A DNA stretch of 64,000 bases from Sciurus carolinensis (GCF_902686445.1 NC_062218.1:14669015-14733014); one strand, 5' to 3'. Counted from the first letter of the stretch, positions 47,163-59,011 are shown. Made by a program: numbers and translations. The notes: a model not told the origin generated them from the letters alone.

Positions 47163-48362
47163 TAAGTTATCAGAATTCAACAGATTGTCTTTATGCATGC
47201 ACATTCTCAAAAAGGTGTTAAGATAAACTGCAGCACTAAGTCTCTATTTGCAAAACAAACAGCAAAGTGCATATTATTTTAAGCATTCTAAATAGGGTAT
47301 CTAACCCCTGCCCCCCCCCCACACACATTTGGGATAAGACCAGTTGTTTGAAAAAACTGTGTTCAATTTGCAAGGCTTTTTGACATGGTGGGACAGAGAA
47401 GAGAAGACATTTTAAATCAATAGGTATCTAAGAATATCCATGCTTGCTATCATCTTTTGGGAGCTGTTTCTGTGCAGGGAACAGTTTTCCTGTTTGGACA
47501 AAGCCATTTAGGCTCAGAGGGCTAATTATAAGCCCTGTACTCTGAGACCAAGGCACTAGAACCTTAATGTCAGAACAGGTTGGTTTCTTGTAACTATCCT
47601 ACTTATTTTCAAAGATCCCAAGCTAATGGTGTGTAATGTTTTCAAAATAAAACACCTCAAAAATCTCAAGTTCTATTGTTTAATGGCATCAATTGAAGAC
47701 TGACAAAATTTTATTTTACACTGGATTGGACTATTTTCCCACTCTAAGGGAGAGTGATGTAAGTCTTTTAAGTAATACAACCTTCCTTGTTCTCTGCCCG
47801 GCTTATTTGTTTTCCATTGAGATGTGTTGTCTTAATTTCCTCTGTGCTTTCAAATTAAGTTGCTTTGTTGTTGTTGATGCTCCTGCTGTTGGTCCTAAAT
47901 CTGTGTGCAGGCGTAGAGTCAGTTCCATTATCTTTATTTTTATTAAATACTCAGCACTTAATTGCTCCAGAGTAATGGTTTAATTACTAGTTACAGAAAG
48001 GGAAAGTTCTGCAGGGTTCTTTCACACAAATTAGAAGTTAATAACTGACACAGTTCTAAACTCCTTTTGTGCTTGACTAAACTGCAGTTCATCCTTTCTG
48101 CTTACTTACAGTCTTAGACGTTGAAAAATTCAAAGGTATTTGTCTTTTTAAACGAACACAAATTAAGGGAAATTTTCAAATGTTCTTTAAATTTTTGAGC
48201 AAGTGTTTCCTTAACAAAACTCACCATTCAAAAATTCTCAAGGGAATATTTTTCCTGTGAAATTGAAAACAATTATGAATTATTTTTATAGGAAGAATAC
48301 ATTTTTGAGGGTGGGGGGAAATACCTGAAATGTCTCACAATGCAATAAAATTAATCAAGTGC
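47163..48362. other. Intergenic DNA, no gene seen
   Basis: C-run near 47311-47320; otherwise no supported feature. Confidence 0.5.
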
Positions 48363-48365
48363 AGA

Positions 48366-48390
48366 AAAATAAATAAATAAATAAATAAAA
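48366..48390 (+). repeat. (AAAT)n microsatellite
   Basis: Five to six AAAT units. Confidence 0.9.
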
Positions 48391-48412
48391 TGAGGATAAG
48401 ACACTCAAAGAA

Positions 48413-48634
48413 CTTTTTTTTTTTTTTTTTTTTTTTTGGTACCAGGGATTGAAAACCAGGGGTGCTTAATTATGGAGCCACATCTCCAGTCCTTTTTATA
48501 TTTTATTTAGAGACAGAGTTTCCATGAGTTGCTTAGGCCTTATAAGTTGCTGAGGCTGACTTTGAACTCTCGATCTTCCTGCCTCAGCCTCTGGATCTGC
48601 TGGGATTACAGGTGTGTACCACTGCGCCTGGCTA
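48413..48634 (-). mobile_element. MEN-type (B1-ID) SINE
   Basis: Long T-run (reverse A tail), GGTACCAGGGATTGAAAACC, GGAGCCACATCTCCAGTCC, then the B1 half ending TACCACTGCGCCTGGC. Confidence 0.92.
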
Positions 48635-48838
48635 AAAAACTCTTTTTGACAGCACTCATTTTTCTAGATAAGACAAGCTAGGGGCAGCATGTAATAGACC
48701 TCATTAGTCAGCATCAATGGATAGTGAATTCTAACTAAACCCCTGTCACTTCAAACTGTAAGAATGTTTTCTAAAGTGATATCCCACACAAACATGAGTG
48801 TTGTTTATATAAATCAATCCATGTCCATGCTTGGTCCT

Positions 48839-49460
48839 TGTTGTGGTTTAGATGTGAGGTGTCCTCCAAAAACTCATGTGTGAGACAATGCAAGAAGGTT
48901 TAGAGGAAAAATGATTGTGTTATGAGAATCTTAACCAAATCAGTGAATTAATCACCTGATGGGGTTAACTGGGTGATAACTGAAGGTAGTAGGGTGTGAC
49001 TGGAGGAAGTGGGTCATTGGGGGTGTGCCTTTTGGGTATATATTTGTTTGTTGGTTTTTGGTTTTGGGGATTGAACTCAGGGGCACTCGGCCACTGAGCC
49101 ACATCCCCAGCCCTATTTTGTATTTTATTTCGGGATGTCTCACTGAGTTGCTTAGCGTCTTGCTTTTACTGAGGCTGGCTTTGAATTCACGATCCTCCTA
49201 CCTCAGGAGGATCAATGGGATTACAGGCATGCGCCCCTGAGCCCGGCTGGGGTATATATTTGTATCTTCTGATCATCATGTGAGCTGCTTCACTCTACCA
49301 AACTCTTCCACCATGATGTTCTGCCTTACCCTGGGGCATGGAGCCAGCCTCCTATGGACTGAAACCTCTGAAACCATGAGCCCCCAAATAAACTTTTCCT
49401 CCTCTACAATTGTTCTGGTCAGTTTGTTTAGTCACAGCAGCAAAAAAACTGACAAAAACA
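48839..49460 (+). mobile_element. Solo MaLR-type LTR with nested SINE
   Basis: TG...CA ends (TGTTGTGGTTTAGATGTGAG to CTGACAAAAACA) and the 5-bp duplication GTCCT at 48834-48838 and 49461-49465. Same family as 24806-25243. Interrupted by a SINE at 49048-49249. Confidence 0.94.
49048..49249 (-). mobile_element. MEN-type SINE inserted in the LTR
   Basis: Reverse ID/B1 composite (GGGGATTGAACTCAGGGGC, GCCACATCCCCAGCCC, CAGGCATGCGCCCCTGAGCC) with the 14-bp duplication GGGTATATATTTGT at 49034-49047 and 49250-49263. Confidence 0.95.
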
Positions 49461-49681
49461 GTCCTGCCCCTGTTCACTATGAAAAATAGTAAAAAAAAAG
49501 AAATCTTCGAAAGCCTGAAAACCTCCATGAGGACCCCGTAAACCCACTTGGAGCTACACTTGACATCTCCCGCTCTGTCCTGATTTCTCTGTGTCTTCAG
49601 GTCTCTTCTCTCTTCAGGATTGTGTTTGTCCAAGCTGGAGGCTTGGTCCCTGATGTGATGGTGTAAAAAAGTAAGAGAAGC

Positions 49682-50125
49682 TGTTATGGTTTGGATGTAA
49701 GGTGGTCCCCAAAAGCTCACGTGTGAGATGAGCAAAAAGGTTTGGAGGAGAAATGATTGGGTCATAGCCTTCACCTAATTGGTGAATGATTCCCGGATGG
49801 GATTAACTGAGTGGTAACTGGAGCAGGTGGGATGTGGTTGAAGGAAGTGGGTCATGGTGGGGGAGCACTCTTAAAAGGGACTGACACCTGTCTCTGGAAG
49901 TGGGGCCTTAAAGGCAGGTTGGTGTAAGTGAGACCACCCACATGCAAGGCCTCTTTTGCACTGGTCTGCTTCCCCTGTTGCTTCTCTACCATGTTGTGAG
50001 GCAGCCAGGAGACTCTCACCAGAACCCAGCACCATACTGAACTTTCTAGTCATCAGACTGTGAGCCAAATACGTCTCTTTCCTTCGTGCATTGCCCAGCC
50101 TCGAGTATTCCATTACACCAACACA
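49682..50125 (+). mobile_element. Solo MaLR-type LTR, related family
   Basis: TGTTATGGTTTGGATGTAAG, GAGAAATGATTGGGTCATAG, GTGAGCCAAATACGTCTC. The 5' half resembles 48839 but the 3' half differs, so it is a separate insertion. Confidence 0.85.
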
Positions 50126-50429
50126 AAGCAGGCAACCCAGTCCTCACTTTTCACTTCTACCCTTTATCCCCCAAGCAAGCAACTATTTTTTGAAATTTCC
50201 TTAGTTTCGGGGATAGTTTCATAGGTGTGCGACCTGTATGATTAAGTTGCACAGAGCCCTGAGCTCTGTTGCTGCAATCAAAAAGGTTCTTGATATTTTT
50301 TTTAACAAATAGCCCTACTTCTCAGTTGGTTCTGGGCTCCACTAATCATGTACCCAGTCCTTCTCAACTTTTAAGACAGTACATTTGTCTGTCCTCTCTT
50401 CTTGACCAACCCCACCCCCCACCTTTCCT

Positions 50430-50431
<2 letters not shown>

Positions 50432-50464
<33 letters not shown>

Positions 50465-50545
50465 GAGGGGAGGTGGAGTTTCAAACCCAGGGAGGGCCTT
50501 ATGCATGCTAGGCAGGCTCTGTACCACTGACTATGTCCCAGTTCC
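50432..50545 (-). mobile_element. ID SINE with 25-30 bp T-run
   Basis: T-run at about 50435-50462, then GAGTTTCAAACCCAGGGAGG, ATGCTAGGCAGGCTCTGTAC, ACTATGTCCCAGTTCC. Confidence 0.85.
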
Positions 50546-51689
50546 TCTCTGTCTCTCTTGTAGGCTCCTTTTTTACCTACCTCCTCCCAAATGGGCTGAA
50601 TCCCCAGTGTGTCTTCTCTCCACCACTAGATCTTAGATCTGCACCACTAACCCTCAGTCCTTCAGCCGCCATCTCTTCATAAATGATCCCCAAACCCACA
50701 GCTAACCTTTAAGGCCCCACATTTCCACCCGCTTTTGAATTTTCCCCAGCTGTTCACACTTCACACTCCCAAGCTAAGCCTTCTTCGTCTTTCCCTACAT
50801 TTGTTAATGGGATAATTGATGAGAGTGTACGTGTCCTTCAGACCTGCTCTAAACCTTTTGGTGATCTCATCTGCATGCTTTGAGAATCCCCACGTTGCAA
50901 ATCCCTCCAACCCAATGGGAATTTGCAATCTCTCCTGCTCCAAACATGTGACTTCAATTCTACTGATTGATAGACACACTCAAGGTATGATCTAGAAAAC
51001 AAACCATAGAACATCAGTTTTTGTGGCACAGGCCCTGACAGAGGCAATGAGTCATGTGAGAAATCAGAGACCCATGACTTCTATGACATATTTTAAATCA
51101 TATAATTTAATTTATGTATAATTATATATAATATATAACAATTATAGAATTTTTGTATATGATTTGATCAAAATGTTACAAAACTCATGAACCTCTATAA
51201 TTTTATATATGATATATATACACATATATATATGCTCACACATACATACACACACATACACCTCTAGCCTTGAAGATCAATACAATAAAACAACACAAAG
51301 CTGGCCTTTCCTGTGAGAAACTTCCAGGTTATGATTACCGGATACATCACAGGATAATTTTTAGACAAACTCTTCTTAGCAATCTGGAAAGGTCTTGTTT
51401 TCCCCACCTCAAATCACTTGATATCACCCTTGATTTTGCCTTTCTAACTAGTTAAGAATGTGATTGGAATTGTTTTCCTAGAACTTCCATTAAATGCAAA
51501 TGTGCTGTGGTTGAGAACATTAGGGCAAAAATATCAGATAATAGGCACACAAAGTTGTTTACCTAGAATTGTCCAGAGCAGAGTTGTTGAGGGTTGTTAA
51601 AGACCTGGATACACCAGAGTGTTTTCAGGAGACTGGTAAAGTAAACTCTGGCAAAGATGTACACAGCATACTGTTTGTGGTGGTTCCCT
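50546..51689. other. Intergenic DNA including an AT-rich tract
   Basis: 51090-51262 is low-complexity TA/ATAT sequence passing into CATACACACAC. No gene seen. Confidence 0.55.
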
Positions 51690-51930
51690 GTTTCTGTGCA
51701 TAGAACCACCTAAAACTGAGTGGCTTAACACAGCAATGACTTGGTCCTTGCACTCTGTGTCTGGACTGGGCTGACCCCTGTGGCTGTCACCTGAATGCTC
51801 TGGGCAGCTGCAGTCAGGTGGCCCTGCATGTTGCAGCTGGGCCACCTGGGACTGCTGGTTCACTCTCTTCTCCTGGTCTTGCTTCACACAGTGGTGGTCT
51901 CAAGACTCCACCATGGTAAGAGCAGAAACC
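51690..51930 (-). mobile_element. MLT1-like LTR fragment, old
   Basis: CACCTAAAACTGAGTGGCTTAAC, GTGTCTGGACTGGGCTGACC and GGTTCACTCTCTTCTCC resemble a reverse MLT1 LTR; strongly diverged. Confidence 0.5.
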
Positions 51931-52034
51931 GAAAGACTTTTTGAGAATTTGTGCGGAAGGCACATCCTATTGCTTCTGGCCAGCCTAGATTCCAGAGTCT
52001 GTTGTTGGAAAGAGTTCCAAGAATCTGTGACCAA

Positions 52035-52560
52035 ATTTGCCATTCTAAAGTGCATGACTCAGTGGCATTGAATACATTCACGATGTTGTGCAAGTGTCAC
52101 CTCAAAAGGAAACCCATGCCCTCTACTCCAATATCCATCACCCCCACTCTCCGCAGTCACTAATTTGCTTTCTGTCTCTGTGGCTTTGTCTGTTCTGGAT
52201 ATTTCATATCAATGAAATCATGCAATAGGTGATGTTTTGTGACTGGCTTCTTTGACTTGCATGTTTTCAAGGTTCATCCGTGTTCAGTGTGTATCAATAC
52301 TTCATTCTTTTTGTGGTTGAATAATATTTCATTGTATGGACATACCACATTCTTTTTAACCCATTCATCAGTTGATGGCTATTTGGTTTGTTTCCACTTT
52401 GGGGCTATTGTGAATAGTGCTGCTATAAATATTGACAAACTTGTTTTTCAGGTTTTTCTTGGTTAAATGCCTAGGAATAGAGTTACTGAGTCATGTGGTA
52501 ATTCTATTCTTAACTTTTCAAGAAACTGCTAGATTGTTTTCCTTTGTAGCCATTTTTAAT
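52035..52560 (-). mobile_element. L1M ORF2-end/3' fragment
   Basis: Reverse L1 wording on the plus strand: CTGTTCTGGATATTTCATATC, GTTTTCAAGGTTCATCCGTG, ATAATATTTCATTGTATGGAC, CATTCATCAGTTGATGGC, CTATTGTGAATAGTGCTGC. The reading frame is broken. Confidence 0.92.
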
Positions 52561-52591
52561 CCATACTCTGTGAAAGTCAAAATAATAGAGT

Positions 52592-53010
52592 AGCCAGGTA
52601 TGCTGGTCCACACTTGTGATCCCAGCTACTCAGAGGCTGAGGCAGGAGAATTATTAGTTTAAGGCCAGCCTGGGAAACTTAGCTTCAATTATTTGACCCT
52701 GTCTTGAAATACAATTTTTTTCTTTCTTTCTTTTCTTTCTTTTTTTTTTTTTTGGTACCAGGAATTGAACCATGAACGCTTAGCTCCTGAGCCACACCCT
52801 AGCCCTTTTTTAAATTTTTTATTTAGAGACAGGGTCTTGCTAATTTGCCTAGGGCCCTGCTAAGTTGCTAAGGCTATCTTTGAACTTGTGATCCTCTTGC
52901 CTCAACCTCCTGAGCCACTGGTCAAAATGCAATTTTTAAAAAAGGACTGGGGATATAGCTCAGTGAGCAAGGCCCTGACTTCAAGTTCTAGTTCTAGGGT
53001 GGGGTTGGGG
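52592..53010 (+). mobile_element. MEN-type SINE split by an opposite MEN copy
   Basis: B1 half at 52592-52712 (TAGCCAGGTATGCTGGTCC, GATCCCAGCTACTCAGAGGC) and ID half at 52945-53000 (GGACTGGGGATATAGCTCAG, AAGGCCCTGACTTCAAG) belong to one element. An inserted reverse copy lies between them. Confidence 0.82.
52739..52921 (-). mobile_element. MEN-type SINE nested in another MEN
   Basis: T-run, GGTACCAGGAATTGAACC, GAGCCACACCCTAGCCC, then the B1 half. TACAATTTTTT on the left and TGCAATTTTT on the right suggest the target duplication. Confidence 0.88.
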
Positions 53011-53908
53011 GGAAGATAAAGTGCTTCTATGTTTATTGATGTGGAGAAACAAATAATAAAATCTACAAAATGACATGTTTTGCCTGTATTTTGTAGAATT
53101 TAACAAACAAGCAAGCAATGGCTGAAAGCAGACCTGTTTGTTTTTCTGTCTGTCACAAAGACCTAGAGAGCTGAAAGGTTCTGGAAGGTCCTCAGGAATA
53201 CAGCTCCACCCTGCTTCAGTGTGGCTCTCGGCCTCATCTCTGTTCCCCGGGGCAGCAGGAGGTAGCAGGGTTGATGAGAGAGGACACAAAGGCGTGCTTG
53301 TGGTCTCTCAGGGAAGATTCCTAGAAGTTGTCGTGTCTGCTTGTGTTGTACTGGCCAAACTTGGTCACCAGCTACCAGGAACACCAGGAAATGAAATATT
53401 GATTCTGTTTCATTTATTTATTTCTTACCCAGCTAAAAATTATTACTTAGAAGAGGGAAATAATAGATACTAGGGAACAACTGACTGTTCCTTCCTTTAT
53501 AATAAAATTAATTATGTAGAGAGCTTTGAACAAAAGAACTAAAAACGGTGAACAGATGGTATCTACAGATGGTGGAGATAAGAGCAGCTGAAAATTATTC
53601 TTGACCCTTTTCTATATCTCTGATCATTTTAGTGATACCTATAAAAGTCCTAAAAGCATTGTTATTTTGAGAAATGAAATATACATTTCCTCCACCAGAG
53701 CACCACTTTATTCATTTATTCTTCCTTCCTCTCTGTTGTTTTAAGAGACTGTTTATTTTGTGCCTATGATGTCAGGCATTGCAAGATATGCTAATGAATA
53801 AGAGGGGTCTTTACCATTAAGGAAATCAGCAGATCAGTTGCACAGAGATACGTGAAAAGATCATCTCAAAACAACTATGGATATTTCTGTAATAAAAGTG
53901 TTTTCCAG
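53011..53908. other. Intergenic DNA, no gene seen
   Basis: A weak MIR/L2-like phrase near 53705-53800; otherwise nothing. Confidence 0.45.
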
Positions 53909-54102
53909 GGGTACCCAGTGATTGCCACCTGTAATCCCTGCTACTTGGGAGATTGAGAGAGGAGGATCTAAATCTAAATTGCCTAAGCAATTTAGCAAGA
54001 CCCTGTCTCAAAAAAGGCCCCTGGGCAGGATGGGGGGTTCTGGGCAGAAAGCTTGCCTAGCAAGCAGGTGGGTTCAATCTGTAGCACTGGAAGAAAAAAG
54101 GT
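53909..54102 (+). mobile_element. MEN-type SINE, diverged
   Basis: GTACCCAGTGATTGCCACC, TGTAATCCCTGCTACTTGGG, then a degraded ID half with AAGCTTGCCTAGCAAGC and TGGGTTCAATCTGTAGCAC. Confidence 0.82.
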
Positions 54103-54146
54103 ATGCACACAGTTATAAGTGATACAAAAAGTGATGCCCAGTGACA

Positions 54147-54519
54147 TGTTATAGGCTACATTGTGTCCCTTGAAATTTATTTATTGAAGCCCTGACTCCC
54201 AGAATGTCAAATTGTGACTATATTTGCAGATAGATTAAAATGAGGCCATTCTGGTAGGCCCTGATCCAGTCTGATTGGTGTATTTATAAGAAGACATTTG
54301 AACATGCAAAAAACACCAGGATGCAGAAACATACCCGGGATAGACCATGTGAGGACACAGCGAAGAGGAGAGAGGCCATTTGCAAGCTAAGGAGAGAGGT
54401 CTTGGGGAAACCAAACCGTCTTTTGGACTCACACTCTCCAGAACTTTGAGAAAATAAATGTCCGTTGTTGAAGCCACCCAGCCTGTGGTACTTCCTATGG
54501 CTGCCCTAACACTAATACA
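54147..54519 (+). mobile_element. MLT1-type LTR
   Basis: GTGACTATATTTGCAGATAG, CCATGTGAGGACACAGCG, GAAGCCACCCAGCCTGTGG, TAACACTAATACA are in MLT1 order; near full length. Confidence 0.9.
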
Positions 54520-54674
54520 GGGAGTAGGGAAAGATTCCCAAAGAAAGCTGCCCTTGAACCAGTACTGGGTGGTTGAGTAGGAGCCCATCAGGTGCAGAAG
54601 AGAGGAAAGCACATTCTAGCCAAAGGCCAAGTGGGAAGGGCCAGAGGTGTAAAAAGCATTTTAGCAAAAAGCAC

Positions 54675-55093
54675 TGTTGTTTTAGATGTGATTTGTCCCC
54701 CCAGGGTTCATGTGGCTGGAGCTTGGTCCCCAGCATGCTAATATTAACAGATAACTTTAAGAAGTGGAGCTTAGTACAAGGTAATTAGGTCATAACGGTG
54801 CTGTCCTTGGAAGGGATTAAGGTAGTTTTGTGGAACCGTGGTTAGGCCTCACCAGCGGATTGTTAAAAAGAACAAGACTGGCCCCTCTGAACTCTCTGAT
54901 ATCCTGTCTCACCACATGATCTCTTGCCACGCTGCTGCCCTGATGCCATCTGCTAACATGAGACACAGCCAAGCAGAGCTTGCACAATGTTTGGACTTCA
55001 GACTCCAAAATTATGAGCTGAATAGACTTATTTTCTTTATAAAGTATCCAACCTCAGGTATATTGTTATATAAATGGAAAATAGACTAATACA
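54675..55093 (+). mobile_element. MaLR-type LTR
   Basis: TGTTGTTTTAGATGTGATTTG, GGTAATTAGGTCATAACGG, CACCACATGATCTCTTGCC, AATTATGAGCTGAATAGAC, GACTAATACA: TG...CA ends and MaLR layout. Confidence 0.82.
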
Positions 55094-56664
55094 AATACCA
55101 AGTTCAGAGTGTTAGGGCAGAAAGTGTCATATGCAGCTAGTGAAGATGAATCTGAAAAGCTCGATAAAATGTCCATTAAGTTAGTTTACAACTAGTAGTA
55201 TACTGGTAAATGTTTGGTAACCAGGGAGGAGAGCCCTGATAACATTTACTGAGTCCTGTGTAAATATGCTCACCACGTTTGAAACCAAGATTCCAACACC
55301 ATTTACTAAACATGGATTTGGGAAGATGTGCATAGTTAGCCCATTATTATTTAGTATTTTTGCCAAAATAGATTCAATAGACAGAATAACTACAAGTGCA
55401 GAGATGATGGTAAAGTGTACCATAATAATTTGGAAACAATGAACTTCGAATGTTTGCACACCATCTTTGGTTTTAACAAAATTATTTAATTATAAGTTTT
55501 CGTAACTTAATAATGGTTATGTTGATAGCTCACAAATTCCCTGACATTTAACAATCTTCTCTCGTGAGTTGATGTGAGCATACCACTGTTTATATCTACT
55601 ACTTCCTAAGTGACTGTGTTTATTGTGTGTGGCAAAGGATAAAATAGTACTTTGCAAAATTTATCATCTAGCTGAGGTCTCTGTCTCTCTCTCTCTGACA
55701 GACACACACACACATCTTGAAAAGAAACTTGAGGGAATTCCTACAGAAGGTAAAAGATTATGGGCATCAGAGGAAGGAGAATCTCTGTGACTGGCAGTTG
55801 TAATCAAACCATGACAGGAGGAGAGATTAGCTTGAGCCTTAAGAAGAGAGGTAAGGGTCATTTTTGGAATGCAGGAGGAAGATAAAGAAGATGTAGGGCT
55901 CCAAAGAGATCGGAAGAGAGGAGATTTTGAGATGGAGAGAAGGATGGATAAGGATTTTCTAATTGGAGGCCCTACATGATCTCGGCTTTTTAGTCAAACA
56001 AGATAAGTTGGCTTGCATAGCTGTGCTGATAAATGTACAGGTGAGCTGGTTTTTATCTTGAAAGCCAGTATTGCAACTTCAAGGGAGTAGATAAGGGAGG
56101 GGGAGAGAGGAGGATTTTGGCAACTACAAACCGTTGGGTGAGAGGATTGGGGGAGGAATCTCGTCCACAGTGATTCAGGACCAGCCGCTCACACGCAGAT
56201 GGGAAGACGCTGAGGTAAGAGAGCCTGCACTTGACTGAGCTCCAGAGCAGCCAGAGGTGGTCCCTCCCCCAGCACCACCACCCTACCTGCTCTGCTTTCT
56301 GCTCCCTCCTTCTCCTCCTCGCCATTCCCTCTGGGTCCTGCATTTCCTCACCCCCATCACCTTCCTCACTCTGGCATCTTCATCTTTCCTTCTCGAACAT
56401 TCCGACCCATGGACGACATGTCCTAACAGTCTCGTCTTTAAGCCTTGTGATGAAGGTGTGCCGTCCCCCCAGCTACCACCGTGGACCTCCTGGTCATCCT
56501 CTGTCCTGGGCGTCTCCACTGCCTTCCTGCCCTTTCTTCCCCGACCCTCCTGCCTCTCCTCCCTGGGTCACCAACGCTTTCTCTGCTCCACAGCACCAAG
56601 AGCCATCTTCTCAACGTGACTCAACAACCCTTCGCGGTACCTCTTAAAACCCTCCAATGGACTT
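55094..56664. other. Intergenic DNA, no gene seen
   Basis: CT/CA-rich tract at 55677-55715. Pro/Ser-rich open frames at 56231-56690 on the plus strand reflect C/T-rich composition. Confidence 0.45.
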
Positions 56665-56847
56665 CTTTTTTTTTTTTTTTTTACATTTAGCACCAATATC
56701 AGCTCCTTTAAAAAAATATTATAGTTGTAGATGGACACCATGCCTTTATTTTATTTGCTTATTTTTGTATGTGGCGCTAAGGATCAAACCCAGTGCCTCA
56801 CGTGTGCTAGACAAGCGCTCTGCCACTGAGCCACAGTCACAGCCCCT
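56665..56847 (-). mobile_element. ID-derived SINE variant with extended 3' part
   Basis: T-run at 56665-56682, then TATAGTTGTAGATGGACACC, TTATTTTATTTGCTTATTTTTG, GATCAAACCCAGTGCCTCAC, TAGACAAGCGCTCTGCCACTG. Unlike the MEN copies, the tRNA-like body is joined to a longer TTGTAGATGGACAC-type tail. Confidence 0.78.
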
Positions 56848-57190
56848 ACCAGCTTCTTTTGAGGCTGATAAAGTACTGCAGGACCAGCCTCCTCTCTCTA
56901 TCCCTCCATTTCCTACCCACAACCACTCTGCCTGCTCTGTGTGAAGCACAAAAGTCCTACAGTGCCTGCCCCAGGGCATTTGCCCTGGAGTTTCCCGTAC
57001 CTCCAACACTTCCTCACCCTCCACTCCCCTCTGTTCACCTGTCTTGTCTCCTCACGGAGGCCTTAGCTCAGGTGTTATCCTACCAGCCCATCTGTCCTAC
57101 ACTGACCCACTAGCCTACATCAGTTTCCCAACTGATTTTCCTCAGAACATTCATGATCACTGAAATTATGTTCTGTTCTCTGATTTTGTC

Positions 57191-57417
57191 AGGGGTCAAT
57201 AAACTGCAACCCATGGGCCAAATCTAGCACAATTCTGTCACTGAAATGAGGTTTTATTGAAACAAGCCACCTGCATTCACTTACATGTTGTCCAAGACTG
57301 CTTGTGTGTTACAAGGGCAGAGCTGCGCACAGTAGCACGACAGAGACCATATGGCCTGCGAAGACAGAATACTTACAGTCTTTCCCTGTCGGAGAAGACT
57401 TGCTGATCCCTGGTAAC
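57191..57417 (+). mobile_element. hAT-type non-autonomous transposon (MER-type)
   Basis: Terminal inverted repeats CAGGGGTCAATAAACT and TTGCTGATCCCTG bracket TTTTATTGAAACAAGCCACC and GACAGAGACCATATGGCCTG, the known MER hAT order. Complete but non-coding. Confidence 0.88.
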
Positions 57418-57621
57418 TTGTTTACTATGTTCGCAAGTTTACTGTCTACCTTCCCCTATAGAAAGTCACGGAGAGCGGTAGGTTGGGTCTATTTTATTCC
57501 CTATTGTATCTCCAGTACCCAAAAGGCTGCCTGTCACCATTGCATAAGATGATGAAGAGTGAGGGTCTCACTAAGTAAATACTTGAAGGCTAATGTTGCC
57601 CCAGCCTAATAGCACAGTGCC

Positions 57622-57695
57622 ACTACTACTACTACTACTACTACTACTAACTACTACTAGTACTACTACTAACTACTACTACTACTACTACTACT
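57622..57695 (+). repeat. (CTA)n trinucleotide repeat, interrupted
   Basis: About 22 CTA/ACT units with three irregularities (two AACT interruptions and one AGT), 74 bp. Confidence 0.95.
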
Positions 57696-57739
57696 GGGAG
57701 CTAAGATGTATCGACAAGAGTCGGTGCTGCCGGGGCCAC

Positions 57740-58110
57740 CAGGTGCTTCACTCGCCTTATATGATGTAATGCTTGTGTCAACCCAGTGAAGGACATTTCA
57801 CTGTACCCAATTCAGACACAAGAAAACCAGACTCAGAGTTCAAGTAATTGCTCAAGGTCTCACTGTTGCTGAAGACTATGCTCTTCTTTCTGCCCTGTGT
57901 ACCCTGGAAAGGACATGTACCTCAGCGTCAGACAGAACCGGGTTCAAAAATCAGCTTCACATCTGTGCAGCTGAGTCCTTGGCCACCTGTTTAATGTGAT
58001 GCTGGGAAATAGCCACCCATGTGTCAGGGTCTTGAGGATTAAATAAGATAGGTAAGGAAGTCAACCAGATGGGTAAGGAGGATTAAATAAGATAGTGGGT
58101 GTTCACAAGT
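57740..58110. mobile_element. MIR relics
   Basis: A reverse piece near 57740-57870 and a plus piece near 57938-58110 (TTGAGGATTAAATAAGATAG, with a duplicated GGATTAAATAAGATAG at 58036 and 58080). Confidence 0.5.
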
Positions 58111-59011
58111 GCTACTCCCGTCTAATTTTTTTAGTACGCGTTTCTTTCTGTCCATTGCTTCCTCGTGCCTCGGGACAGGGCTGTTGAGCCTGCCCTCCAG
58201 CCTGGTGAAGCAGCTGTGCTGTGTCCTCACAGCTGGCACAGCGCTCACCAGGGCTGGAGACCAAGGGAGTCCCTTCTCCTTGGCTTCTCCCTTTGACCCT
58301 GGCCACTTGCCTCGATTGGGGACCATCCCATGGCCTCTTCAACTGCCTTCACTTTGAGACATGGAGTTTTGTTTAGACACCTTCTGCCTCCACCGTCCCC
58401 ACCAAGCCCCTTATTCTGCTTTCTGCCCTCAAACAGAGAAATTTGAACAGAAGGTGACACCTAGCAATCAATGACTCCCCGTGGTCTTGGGACGGGCGTT
58501 TGAGTCAATGAGGAGAATCGTGCAAACAGGGAAAGTCCTGAAGAGTTTTGAAGGAATTTTAATATGCTGGAAATATGATAATCTGGTGTTGCCAGGAAAG
58601 ACCATTTGGGGAGAGGGAGTTGAGGGAAGAGTGACAGGATAATATATTATGGGCTACAAATTAGTCTTGGGGCTCTTTGAATTAAACAAGAAAAACCAAC
58701 TCTGGCAAACTTAACAAGGAGAATGAATTTATGAGCAGCATATCAGGTAGCTTGCAGAATAAAGGGCAGGACTCCTTCTCCCAGCCCTAAGCTCAGTTAG
58801 CCCTCCTACCACATACCTCGATATGCTGAGTGCCACACAATAGGAATCCTTTAAAATTCATGCACGTCTACATATGTCCAAATCGAAGGCACTCTATCAA
58901 ATATTTGACTAGTACTCAAACTGTCAAGGTCATCGAGAAGAAGGACTGAGACTCAGAAACCATCACAGACCAAGGAAGCTAAGGGCACCCAACAATGAAA
59001 TGCAAAGTAGA
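58111..59011. other. Intergenic DNA, no gene seen
   Basis: Open frames at 58039-58460 on both strands are unrecognised. Confidence 0.45.

Noticed and set aside
48839..50125. Two neighbouring LTRs as ends of one provirus
   Set aside because: They share only their 5' half, the first has its own 5-bp duplication on both sides, and the 200 bp between them has no retroviral coding sequence. They are two separate solo LTRs.
56231..56690. Pro/Ser/Leu-rich ORFs of 120-138 codons
   Set aside because: Follow from a C/T-rich stretch; several frames are open at once and none resembles a known protein.
57622..57695. CRISPR-like array
   Set aside because: A simple trinucleotide repeat without spacers; CRISPR arrays are not expected in a mammalian genome.
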